Source: DASUUI01 sp964577965
Lineage (GTDB): Bacteria; Gemmatimonadota; Gemmatimonadetes; Gemmatimonadales; Gemmatimonadaceae
Direction: 5' to 3'
Assembly: GCA_964577965.1 (NCBI GenBank)
Contig: CAZOAT010000020.1
Span: 1-38,098 of the forward strand
Length of the DNA: 38,098 nucleotides
The position numbers and the translations under genes are program-made. The notes beneath the pieces are model-generated. The model did not search any database and had not been told where the DNA came from. It saw only the letters and a list, made by a program, of their open reading frames with translations. Shown in pieces: positions 15,881-23,254 of the stretch (the stretch's first letter is position 1; the number at the start of each line of letters is the position of its first letter).

Positions 15881-18170
15881 GGCGGACGCTCCGGCGCAAG
15901 ACACCCACTCACCGGTGCGCCTCCTCGAGATAGCGCTGCCGCTGCCGCTCTTTCAGACGTTCGTGTACGCCGCGCCGCCGGGGATGAACGCACCCCGCGG
16001 GTCACGCGTCGTCGTTCCCGTGCGGAACCGGAACGAGATAGGCATAGTCGTCGCCGAAGCGCCGCCGGAGCGGGGCTCGAAGCGGGTGCGGACGATAACT
16101 GCCGCTCCGGACGAGGAGCCCGCGGTCACGCCGGAGCTCTTCCGGCTCTGCGAGTGGATCGCGGACTATTACATCGCCCCGCTCGGCATGGTGCTGCGCG
16201 CGGTGCTCCCGCTGGCGCTCACCGCGCCCGACGCACCGGTACCGCGGCCGAAGACACGGTCTGTCATACGCATCCGAAGCGAAGCGCCGTCACTCCTCGA
16301 GCGCGACGCCGTGTTCGGTCGGGCGCGGCGTCAGCGTGAAGCGTACGAGGTCATCGAATCCCTGGGCGGTACCGCGGACGCTGAACATCTGCGGGAGCGA
16401 CTTGCCATCTCACCCGCTGTGATCAGGGGACTGGCGGAGCGCGGACTGATTGAGGTCGTCCAGCAGGCTGTCGTACGCGACCCGTTCGCTCTCCGGCCAG
16501 TGCCCCGGGATGCTGCGTTCAGTCCGACCGCCGCGCAGGCGGCAGCGATCGCGACTGTGACTGAGGCGCAGGGGAGCGAGGTTTTCCTGCTGCACGGCGT
16601 CACAGGCAGCGGAAAGACTCTCGTGTACATCGAGCTCCTCAAGGAGCTCGTGCTGCGTCGCGGGCGGACGGCGATCATCCTCGTGCCCGAGATCGCGCTG
16701 ACGCCGCAGACAGTGGATCGCTTCCGAGCCGTCTTCGGTGATTCGATCGCAGTGCTGCACTCCGCACTCGGCGAGGGAGAGCGATTCGACGCCTGGCAGG
16801 CACTGCGCCGGGGAGAAAAGCGCATCGCCGTGGGCGCGCGCTCGGCGGTGTTCGCGCCGCTGCCGGATCTCGGGGCGGTGATTGTGGACGAGGAGCACGA
16901 GCCGAGCTACAAGCAGGGGGAAGCGCCCAGGTACCACGCACGGGAGGCCGCGATCATCCGCGCGCGCGAGAGCGGCGCGACGGTCGTGCTCGGAAGCGCC
17001 ACTCCCTCGCTCGAGAGCTGGCACAACGCTGCGGTCGGGAAATTCCGCCTGCTGGAGCTGCCCGACAGGGTGGGCGGCGGGCGGCTGCCATCGGTGGAGG
17101 TGATCGACCTCCGCAGGCAGCAGGGGCAGGGCGCCGAAACCCGGCGCGTGCGCAGCGACTACGAGCGCGTGATCAGCGAGCCCCTGGATGCGGCCCTCGC
17201 GGTTCGACTGGAGCTCCGCGAGCAGAGCATACTGCTCCTCAACCGGCGCGGCTACTCCGCCTTCGTGCAGTGCAGCGAATGCGGAGCGGTGGTGACGTGC
17301 CCGAACTGCAGCATCACCCTCACGCACCATCGAACGCCGCACAGGCTGCTGTGCCATTACTGCGGCCACCAGGAGCAGAGCACCCCTGAATGTCCCCGCT
17401 GTGGCGGGCAGACGCTGCGGCAGCGGGGACTGGGGACACAGCAGGTGGAGCGCCTGCTTGGTGAAAGGTTTCCTCGTGCGCGCATCGCGCGGATGGACGT
17501 GGACACGACCAGCGGCAAGTGGTCGCATGCGCGGATCCTGGACAGCGTCGCCTCGGGCGAGGTCGACATTCTGCTCGGTACCCAGATGATCGCGAAGGGG
17601 CTCGATTTCCCGAACGTGACGCTGGTCGGCGTAGTGGACGCGGATGTCGGGATAAACCTCCCGGACTTCCGGGCCTCGGAGCGCGCGTTCCAGTTGATCA
17701 GCCAGGTCGCGGGGAGGGCCGGTCGCGGCCCGCGCGGCGGGGAAGTGTTCATTCAGACACGCGTCCCCGGACATCATGCAGTGCGCCACGCGCTGACGCA
17801 CGACTACCATGCGTTCGTGAAGACCGAGCTGGAGAGCCGACGAGAGCCTGCGTACCCGCCGTACGTGCGCCTGGCGAACATCGTCGTGAGCGGGACCGAG
17901 CAGGGCCCCACGGCCGATCTGGCGCTCGCCGCCGCGAGATGGTTGCGCGAGCTCATCGAGCACAGCAGGAACACCGAGGTCACGCTCGTCGGCGCCGCTC
18001 CGTCGGCGATTGAGAGGATTCAGAGCCGGTGGCGGTGGCACCTGCTGCTGAAGAGCGCGTCACCCGGCCCTCTCACCGGGATACTGCGATACTTCTCCGA
18101 GCACTTCGCGGCGCCTCCGAAGGTGCAGTTGCGCATCACTGTCGACCGCGATCCGGTCACGCTCCTGTAG
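15846..18170 (+). CDS. priA: Primosomal replication-restart helicase PriA
   Basis: The superfamily 2 helicase that reloads the replisome at stalled or recombined forks. Domains in order: an N-terminal DNA-binding domain (EIALPLPLFQTFVYAAP), Walker A GVTGSGKT with Lys257, DEEH at 348-351, a zinc-binding region with four Cys pairs between residues 476 and 519 (CSECG, CPNC, CHYCG, CPRC), then motifs LLGTQMIAKGLDFPNVTLVG and QVAGRAGRG. With ATG 15846 the protein has 774 residues, normal for PriA. That start overlaps the epimerase end by 35 bases. GTG 15915 is a later alternative just before the conserved N-terminus. Confidence 0.96.
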   Translation: MGAAYSTRAPAEADAPAQDTHSPVRLLEIALPLPLFQTFVYAAPPGMNAPRGSRVVVPVRNRNEIGIVVAEAPPERGSKRVRTITAAPDEEPAVTPELFRLCEWIADYYIAPLGMVLRAVLPLALTAPDAPVPRPKTRSVIRIRSEAPSLLERDAVFGRARRQREAYEVIESLGGTADAEHLRERLAISPAVIRGLAERGLIEVVQQAVVRDPFALRPVPRDAAFSPTAAQAAAIATVTEAQGSEVFLLHGVTGSGKTLVYIELLKELVLRRGRTAIILVPEIALTPQTVDRFRAVFGDSIAVLHSALGEGERFDAWQALRRGEKRIAVGARSAVFAPLPDLGAVIVDEEHEPSYKQGEAPRYHAREAAIIRARESGATVVLGSATPSLESWHNAAVGKFRLLELPDRVGGGRLPSVEVIDLRRQQGQGAETRRVRSDYERVISEPLDAALAVRLELREQSILLLNRRGYSAFVQCSECGAVVTCPNCSITLTHHRTPHRLLCHYCGHQEQSTPECPRCGGQTLRQRGLGTQQVERLLGERFPRARIARMDVDTTSGKWSHARILDSVASGEVDILLGTQMIAKGLDFPNVTLVGVVDADVGINLPDFRASERAFQLISQVAGRAGRGPRGGEVFIQTRVPGHHAVRHALTHDYHAFVKTELESRREPAYPPYVRLANIVVSGTEQGPTADLALAAARWLRELIEHSRNTEVTLVGAAPSAIERIQSRWRWHLLLKSASPGPLTGILRYFSEHFAAPPKVQLRITVDRDPVTLL

Positions 18171-18181
18171 TCGCCCGGTCG

Positions 18182-18187
18182 TATCTT
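18182..18187 (+). promoter_or_regulatory. Candidate leaderless promoter box (TATCTT)
   Basis: TATCTT (TATCTTTC over eight bases) lies 7 bases before GTG 18195, with no Shine-Dalgarno site. It closely matches the box before 11386. It would drive the short ORF and the 128-residue gene behind it. Inferred from sequence only. Confidence 0.4.
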
Positions 18188-18194
18188 TCCCGCC

Positions 18195-18281
18195 GTGAGA
18201 TCACTCCAGTCCGCACGTTTCAGCGACCCCCGGCAGGGACATGCACCGGATTCCACCCCGGCCACGGGCGCAGCGCAATGA
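18195..18281 (+). CDS. Candidate 28-codon leader ORF
   Basis: A short ORF from GTG 18195 to TGA 18279-18281, in the same frame as priA but after its stop. It begins MRSLQSARFSDPRQG and ends TPATGAAQ. Its stop overlaps the next ATG (ATGA), and the TATCTT box lies 7 bases before its GTG. The arrangement repeats that at 13106: box, tiny ORF, NTGA overlap, real gene. No family is recognised. It may exist to load ribosomes for the next gene, which lacks its own clear Shine-Dalgarno site. Confidence 0.35.
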   Translation: MRSLQSARFSDPRQGHAPDSTPATGAAQ

Positions 18282-18664
18282 ACGAGGTGACGCAGAGGTT
18301 CCTGCGGACGATCGCCGAACGGGTTCCGCCGCATTCGGTCAGTGAGGTGCGCCTCTTTCCCGCTATTCGGCAGGGACAATGGGAAACCGGCGTCGCAGTC
18401 GTAGCCGCGGTGCCGGAACTCGAAGCGGCGCTTCATGAGCGACACACGGTGTACACCGCGCGATATCGCCTGGCGGTGAAAGGGCCGGAGCGAGGGAAGT
18501 GGGAGTTTGAGATTCGGGCGGACGCCGACGCGCCGCTGGTGACGGTGGATGCGGTCGTCGCTGGCGTCATGGACCGGTCAGGAGAAGCCTTCGAGCCGGA
18601 GCGGATCCCAGCCGCTGCATTCAGGACAATCGTCGAAGGCGGCGTGACACTCGACGGAGCCTAG
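18278..18664 (+). CDS. Hypothetical protein, 128 residues
   Basis: Not recognised. A soluble 128-residue protein starting MNEVTQRFLRTIAERVPP, with a helix, then several strands (SEVRLFPAIR, WETGVAVVAA, ARYRLAVKG, KWEFEIRAD) and a C-terminal part ending EGGVTLDGA. No signal peptide, metal site or catalytic motif is evident. The open frame extends upstream, but ATG 18278 is preferred because of the ATGA overlap with the 28-codon ORF and because upstream sequence overlaps priA. Its TAG stop shares the tetranucleotide CTAG with the stop of the receiver gene on the other strand. Confidence 0.7.
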   Translation: MNEVTQRFLRTIAERVPPHSVSEVRLFPAIRQGQWETGVAVVAAVPELEAALHERHTVYTARYRLAVKGPERGKWEFEIRADADAPLVTVDAVVAGVMDRSGEAFEPERIPAAAFRTIVEGGVTLDGA

Positions 18665-19029
18665 GTCTCGGCGGAATCGAGCTCCGGCGCCTGCAGCGAG
18701 TCGAGCTGGCGCAGCATTTCCGCGATCGGGACTGGCTTCACCAGTACAACACGACAGCCTGCCTCGAGACAGCGGGCGCGCGTTGCCTCGTCGGCATGAC
18801 CGGTGAGCGCGAGCACGACCATCGACAATGATTGCGTCCACTCCCTTGCGAGCTCCAGGCCGTCACCATCGGGGAGAGCAATATCCAGGAGAACGATGTC
18901 CGGGTACCGCTGAGCGACGGCGCGTCTTGCGGACTCAATGCTGTCGGCGGCTGTCACCTCGTAGCCGTGCTCCTCGAGAAGAAGCCGCAGTGCGTCCACG
19001 ACGAGTGTGCTGTCCTCGATGAGGAGCAC
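18661..19029 (-). CDS. Stand-alone response-regulator receiver protein
   Basis: A single receiver domain of about 122 residues with no output domain. The acidic pair is Glu5-Asp6 (LLIEDS), the phosphoacceptor is Asp49 in VLLDIALPDGDG, and the switch residues are Thr76 (LALTGH) and Lys98 (LVKP). It is likely phosphorylated by the adjacent kinase and acts through protein contacts. The start is uncertain. GTG 19029 gives a minimal domain with no Shine-Dalgarno site. CTG 19062 would add 11 residues and form a CTGA overlap with the kinase stop. The gene ends convergently in CTAG shared with the 18278 gene. Confidence 0.9.
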   Translation of the reverse strand: MLLIEDSTLVVDALRLLLEEHGYEVTAADSIESARRAVAQRYPDIVLLDIALPDGDGLELAREWTQSLSMVVLALTGHADEATRARCLEAGCRVVLVKPVPIAEMLRQLDSLQAPELDSAET

Positions 19030-19058
19030 ATGCCGGCGCGAATGCGGTGAGCGAATGG

Positions 19059-19892
19059 TCAGGACGATTCTCTGGTCGGAAACACGAGCCGTGACTCGGG
19101 AATTGCGAAGAAGAACCTGCTGCCTTCACCGAGCTCGCTCTCGAGCCACACGCGGCCGCCGTGAAGCCCGACGAGCTGACGGACGATTGTAAGGCCGAGG
19201 CCCGTCCCATGATGCCCTCGCGACGCCGAGGAGTCTACCTGGGCGAACTCGCGGAATACCAGATCGTGGTTCTCTGAGGCTATCCCGATGCCCGTGTCGC
19301 CGATCTCGAATACGAGCTCCTCCCCGGCAGCGCCACGCTCCAGCTTGACGGTGATCCAGACCTTGCCGCCCTCATCGGTGAATGCTATCGCGTTGCCCAG
19401 GAGGTTGCCGATCACGTGCGCGATCCTGTCGCGATCTGCGCGAAGCCGTGGAAGCCCGGGGGCGAGTCGCTGCTCGAAGGCGAGCGCCTTTTTTTCCAAC
19501 AGCGAGGCATTCACGCTGCGCACCTGCTCAATGAGCGGCTCTACGTCAAACTCAGTGATCGACAGCGTCAGCTGGTTGGCCGTGCCCTTCACGTACACCA
19601 GGATCTCGTTGACCATCGTCAGAAGCTGCCTGCCCCCTGTGATGATCCCTTCCACGCTGGCCCGCTGCTTCTCCGTCAGTTCGCCAAGGAGCCCGTCACG
19701 CAGAATCTCTGCGTGGGTGATCATCGCCGACAGCGGTGTCCGCAGATCGTGCGAGACATTGGAGAGGAAACGCGTCTTGAGAGAGTCGCGAAGCCGCAGC
19801 TCGTCGAGAGCTGTGAGCAGCTCCGCAATACGCCGCTCGATCGCGGCGGCGGCGTCAGTATGACGGTCGAGCACTGTCGGGGAATCAGGCAT
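19059..19892 (-). CDS. Soluble sensor histidine kinase without a sensor domain
   Basis: A 277-residue kinase with a short coiled-coil-like N-terminus (about 14-38), a HisKA dimerisation helix with phospho-His48 in FLSNVSHDLRTPLSA, and a HATPase domain with the N box (HVIGNLLGNAIAFTDEGG), G1 box (GDTGIGI) and G2 box (GHHGTGLGLTIVRQLVGLHG). No membrane helix, PAS or GAF domain is present, so input must come from a partner. Possible partners are the lost ABC exporter upstream or proteins encoded elsewhere. ATG 19892 overlaps the end of the ABC exporter remnant by 8 bases, indicating that the two once formed an operon. An open frame reaches GTG 19937. Confidence 0.92.
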   Translation of the reverse strand: MPDSPTVLDRHTDAAAAIERRIAELLTALDELRLRDSLKTRFLSNVSHDLRTPLSAMITHAEILRDGLLGELTEKQRASVEGIITGGRQLLTMVNEILVYVKGTANQLTLSITEFDVEPLIEQVRSVNASLLEKKALAFEQRLAPGLPRLRADRDRIAHVIGNLLGNAIAFTDEGGKVWITVKLERGAAGEELVFEIGDTGIGIASENHDLVFREFAQVDSSASRGHHGTGLGLTIVRQLVGLHGGRVWLESELGEGSRFFFAIPESRLVFPTRESS

Positions 19893-20423
19893 GTGCGCCA
19901 GCAATTGTACTGGTACCCACGCCGGATGCCAACTCACCGGCTTCCTTAATCGCCTCTACCAGCCGTTGCCGCTGAACGGGCGTGCAGTATTCGCCTCGCG
20001 CCGCCGCCGTCAGGTTCGTGTGTGTTCCGGCGTCCAATATCCGGCCCTCGCGCTCTCTTCACGATTGGTAGCCTCGCGGCGATCGTTTTGCTGGCAGCAC
20101 TGTTCTCTTGCTTCTGGGGAACGCAGGCAAGCGCCTGACGGAGATCAGCGAACGCCGGGCCCCCGATGGGTACCCCGTCGAGAAGGATCGTTCCTCCCGG
20201 GGTTGTGCCGGCGCACCAGCAGGTCGAGCAGTGCGTCATCCCGCTTCCCGTAGCGTCGCGATGGCAAGCGTTTGTCCCGCCGCTGGCGCTGGAGTTCACC
20301 CCTGCCCGGAGGGCCAGGGACCGGGCTTGCCAGCGCCGTAGAATTGACGATGGGCGCCGGCCAGGCATTGAACGATTTCCGGTAAGGGCGGTAATATTGG
20401 AGTAGTCGCCGAAGGGGGCGCAT
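19885..20423 (-). pseudogene. Decayed ABC exporter (fused membrane and ATPase domains), internal deletions and frameshifts
   Basis: No intact frame remains, but pieces of one ABC exporter lie in the correct order over three frames. ATG 20423 begins MRPLRRLLQYYRPYRKSF, a typical exporter N-terminus. The rest of the membrane domain is gone. Next come linker-like sequence (PAPIVNSTALASPVP then GRGEL), GQTLAIA (about 20277-20257), ATGSG then K..ALLDLLVRRHNP (a split Walker A region), and GTILLDGVPIGGPAFADLR with QALACVPQ (Q-loop region). The signature and Walker B are missing. GRILDAGTHTNLTAA (about 20048) and RQRLVEAIKEAGEL are the usual C-terminus. At least four frame changes are needed. About 180 of roughly 580 codons remain. 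The stop at 19885 overlaps the kinase start, as in a former operon. Confidence 0.8.
19902..19932 (-). promoter_or_regulatory. Candidate promoter before the histidine kinase
   Basis: Reading the minus strand, TTG (19932-19930), 20 bases, then TACAATTG (19909-19902), then 9 bases to ATG 19892. This resembles the TTG...TAnnTTTG layout of Bacteroidetes promoters with one mismatch. It lies inside the decayed end of the ABC exporter gene, so it may be chance or a promoter gained after decay. Confidence 0.25.
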
Positions 20424-20504
20424 GGGTGGCAAATGGATTGCCCCTCCTCTGACGAAGCGCGCTTTCGCGCGCCGCCCCTTTGCGATCAGGATTCGGAGGA
20501 CCAG

Positions 20505-21383
20505 ATGTTCAAGTACATGGGACGCTTCTCGTTGTCGCTCCCGCTGGTGCTCGCGCTCGCGGTCGGTGCGTGCCGCGACAGCGGCGACGACCAGCTTGCA
20601 ATGGATACATCCCTTAACCGTGATCTCGAGCTGGCCAACATCGACACGATGGCTCAGCCCGCGCTGACTGACGTTCCGGCTGCCGTTGAGCCGGCGCCCG
20701 TTGCTACGGCACCGGCACCGCGCGCAACCACGCCCCCACGCACAACCACTCCACCACGCACAACCACTCCACCACGCACGCCGACCCCGGCACCCGCGAC
20801 GACGACTCCCAGCGGAAACATCGTCACGACGACCCCGGGCGGCGCCTCTGAGAGCCGTGCGGGCGTCATTCCCGCCGGATCGACAATCAACCTCAGCAGT
20901 GGCTCGCGCATCTGCACAAACACGCACAGCGTTGGGCAGACGTTCACGGCCACCGTCTCCAACACCGTGACGGGCTCCAATGGCTCAGCGATTCCGGCCG
21001 GAGCGACCGCAGTGGTTGAGATCACCTCACTGAGCCGCAGCGAGAACGTCAACGACCCCATCGATGTAGGGCTTCGCGTTCGCTCGGTCACCTTCGGCGG
21101 GCGCACCTACCCGGTGAGCGCGACGACCTCGTCTGCAGCGGTTGAGCGGGTTCGCAGCACGACCGCGTCGAAGGACGCACAGAAGGTCGGCACGGGGGCG
21201 GTCATCGGCGCCATCGCCGGTCAGATCCTCGGCAAGGACACTCGTTCGACGGTTGCTGGTGCGGCTGTTGGAGCGGCCGCCGGCGCCGGAGCCGCTGTGG
21301 CGACAGCGAACTACGAGGGCTGTGTGCCGACAGGTGGACGCATCACCATCACGCTGAACTCGGCAACTGAAGTGCTGGTCTGA
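20505..21383 (+). CDS. Lipoprotein with glycine-zipper segment and Thr/Pro-rich linker
   Basis: A 292-residue exported protein. Residues 1-23 form a signal peptide with a lipobox-like end (LAVGAC, Cys23). A Thr/Pro-rich linker (about 75-110) with repeated RTTTPP follows, then a beta-rich region (IPAGSTINLSSGSRICTNTH and IPAGATAVVEITSLSRS). Near the C-terminus a glycine-zipper stretch (GTGAVIGAIAGQILG and AAVGAAAGAGAAVATANYEG) can pack in or span a membrane, as in SlyB/YMGG-like proteins. ATG 20505 is chosen because GGAGGA lies 4 bases upstream and it opens the signal peptide. It stands alone, followed by a good terminator. Role probably in the envelope; not known. Confidence 0.8.
   Translation: MFKYMGRFSLSLPLVLALAVGACRDSGDDQLAMDTSLNRDLELANIDTMAQPALTDVPAAVEPAPVATAPAPRATTPPRTTTPPRTTTPPRTPTPAPATTTPSGNIVTTTPGGASESRAGVIPAGSTINLSSGSRICTNTHSVGQTFTATVSNTVTGSNGSAIPAGATAVVEITSLSRSENVNDPIDVGLRVRSVTFGGRTYPVSATTSSAAVERVRSTTASKDAQKVGTGAVIGAIAGQILGKDTRSTVAGAAVGAAAGAGAAVATANYEGCVPTGGRITITLNSATEVLV
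20723..20776 (+). repeat. 18-base tandem repeat inside the lipoprotein linker
   Basis: Two perfect copies of an 18-base unit at 20741-20758 and 20759-20776 encode RTTTPP repeats, preceded by a diverged copy at 20723-20740. Such units change copy number readily, so linker length may vary between strains. Confidence 0.8.
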
Positions 21384-21405
21384 TCACCGACCTCCGGTAA
21401 TGCAG

Positions 21406-21437
21406 AGGCCCGCGGCGTGAGTCGCGGGCCTTTGTCT
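21406..21437 (+). terminator. Rho-independent terminator after the lipoprotein gene
   Basis: GGCCCGCG (21407-21414) pairs with CGCGGGCC (21423-21430) around an 8-base loop, with an extra A-T pair outside and a T-rich tail (TTTGTCTT). It sits 22 bases after the lipoprotein stop and just before the convergent ggt gene, whose transcription may also stop near here. Confidence 0.85.
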
Positions 21438-21456
21438 TACTCGTGCCTGCTGCCCG

Positions 21457-23253
21457 TCAGTACCCGGCGCTGAGCTCACCAAATCGGGGGTCAACGATCG
21501 CCTCCCAGCCTCGCGGCCCGCGTCCGATCGCAACGGCCCTTCCCATGTATGGCAACGTGTCGGGACGGTATGGAGCCAGCGTATGACCGATCGCCTGCAG
21601 GGAATCGATCACCGCGGGGTGGAAGCCGCCGAGCTCGTAGCGCAGCTGATCCGGAGAGCCCTGGTGGTGGACCCGGGGGGCGCTGATCGCGTCGGTGACG
21701 GACATGCCATGGTCCACGACATTGGTCACGAGCTGCAGCACGTTGCTGATGATTCGCGGCCCGCCACGCGAACCGGCCACCAGGAGGAGTTGCTGCTGGC
21801 CGTCGAGCAGAATGAAAGGCGTCATGGAGCTGAGCGGCCGCTTCCCGCCGGCTATTGCGTTGGCTTCGCCGCTGACGAGCCCCCACTGATCCTCGCGACC
21901 GGGCTGCGCCGCGAAATCGTCCATTGTATCGCTGAGAAAGATGCCGGACTCGCTCACGAAGGCACCTGAGCCGAACAGGTTGTTGATCGTCGTCGTCGCC
22001 GCGACGGCATTTCCCCACTCATCCACCACCGACCAGTGCGTGGTCTCCAGCTCTTCGCGCGCCGCATGGCGCGTGAGCTCACCCGTAGGGGTCGCGCGCT
22101 CAAACGAAATGGTGGCTGCGAGCGCGGAGGCACGTGCACGATCCCGCATCGCGGCCACCGCTGCAGCCGCGGTCGTGGCAGGGTCCCCGAGCTGCGCCCG
22201 ATCCACGAACGCGCGCTGCAACGCACTGGCGGTCGCATGCAGTGACCGCGCGCTGCCGAAGGGGGCTGACGGCCCCAGCGCTTCCAGGATCATCAGCGCC
22301 TGACCGGCAGTCAGCAGCCCCGACGACGGAAGGGGAGCACCGATCATCGTGTATCCGCGATACTGCACAGCGACCGGCTCACGCCATATCGCCTCGTAGT
22401 TCGCGAGATCGCTTGCATCCAGGAGTCCCCCGCCACGCCGGACATCCGCGGCGATCTCCGCCGCGATCGGCCCGCGATAAAACGCTGAAGCACCGCCGGC
22501 CGCGATGCGCCTCAGCGTGCGCGCCAGCGCCGGCTGGCGCAGTGTGTCACCTTCGGCGAGAGGCCGTCCGTCCGGGACGAGCAGATCGCGCGCAGCGAAG
22601 CGCTCCAGCTTCCGGCGATATTGCACGATCGAGAGCGCCAGCAGGGAATCCACCACGAACCCCGCCTCAGCGAGCCGGATCGCAGGCGCGATCACCGTAG
22701 CGAGAGGGAGCGAGCCGTGCCGCTCCAGCGCGGCCGTAAGCCCCGCAACCATCCCTGGAACTGAAACTGCTCCGTATCCCAGCGTGGAGGACAGCCGGTC
22801 GCTTCGCTCAGGACTGAACATGTCGCGTGTCGCTGCAGCGGGCGCCGTCTCCCGGAAATCCAATGCTGTCGTGGTGAAGTTGCGGGACGTACCTGATCCG
22901 GCAGCATCCCCGCCCATCCTGATCACCATGAAGCCACCACTCCCCAGGCTTCCCGCTTCGGGATGGGTTACGGCGAGCACAAACCCCGTTGCGACCGCCG
23001 CATCGATGGCATTACCGCCCTGCTGCAGGATCTCAACGCCTGCAACGCTGGCGAGGTGGCTGTTGCTCGAGACAGCGGCACGCTCGGCGGTGAACGGCCT
23101 CGCCCGCGCGCGTAGCTCCCACTCCGGCTGGAATCGCGTGTTCCCGACAGCCGCAGGCGCCGGGGCCTGGGGGGAGCAGCTGGAGAGCGCGACGACGGCG
23201 GCGCCGAGCATGGCTCGCCACTGCCAGATCACAACCGGCGGTCGGCCGGTCAC
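21457..23253 (-). CDS. ggt: Gamma-glutamyltransferase, lipoprotein type
   Basis: Cleaves or transfers the gamma-glutamyl group of glutathione and related peptides, and matures by cutting itself before a threonine. The N-terminus is hydrophobic and ends VALSSC (Cys26), so it is probably a lipoprotein in the periplasm or outer membrane. The large-subunit pattern is seen (GGNAIDAAVATGFVLAVTHP, GSGGFMVIR). The small subunit should begin at Thr404 in ETTHWSVVDEWGNAVA. PLSSMTPFILL and AGSRGGPRIISNVLQLV carry later active-site residues. 598 residues is normal. GTG 23253 begins 1 base after the stop of the beta-barrel gene. ATG 23211 is another possible start that keeps the signal. Confidence 0.94.
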   Translation of the reverse strand: MTGRPPVVIWQWRAMLGAAVVALSSCSPQAPAPAAVGNTRFQPEWELRARARPFTAERAAVSSNSHLASVAGVEILQQGGNAIDAAVATGFVLAVTHPEAGSLGSGGFMVIRMGGDAAGSGTSRNFTTTALDFRETAPAAATRDMFSPERSDRLSSTLGYGAVSVPGMVAGLTAALERHGSLPLATVIAPAIRLAEAGFVVDSLLALSIVQYRRKLERFAARDLLVPDGRPLAEGDTLRQPALARTLRRIAAGGASAFYRGPIAAEIAADVRRGGGLLDASDLANYEAIWREPVAVQYRGYTMIGAPLPSSGLLTAGQALMILEALGPSAPFGSARSLHATASALQRAFVDRAQLGDPATTAAAAVAAMRDRARASALAATISFERATPTGELTRHAAREELETTHWSVVDEWGNAVAATTTINNLFGSGAFVSESGIFLSDTMDDFAAQPGREDQWGLVSGEANAIAGGKRPLSSMTPFILLDGQQQLLLVAGSRGGPRIISNVLQLVTNVVDHGMSVTDAISAPRVHHQGSPDQLRYELGGFHPAVIDSLQAIGHTLAPYRPDTLPYMGRAVAIGRGPRGWEAIVDPRFGELSAGY

Positions 23254-23254
23254 G

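Noticed and set aside
20368..20399. Plus-strand TTG-N21-TAATATTG as promoter for the lipoprotein gene at 20505
   Set aside because: The sequence is the reverse of codons in the conserved N-terminus of the ABC exporter remnant (around QYY), so the match is better explained as old coding sequence.
20145..20927. Long minus-strand open frame as a 260-residue protein
   Set aside because: Only its last third matches anything (ABC exporter pieces), and then in broken frames. The first part is the opposite strand of the lipoprotein gene.
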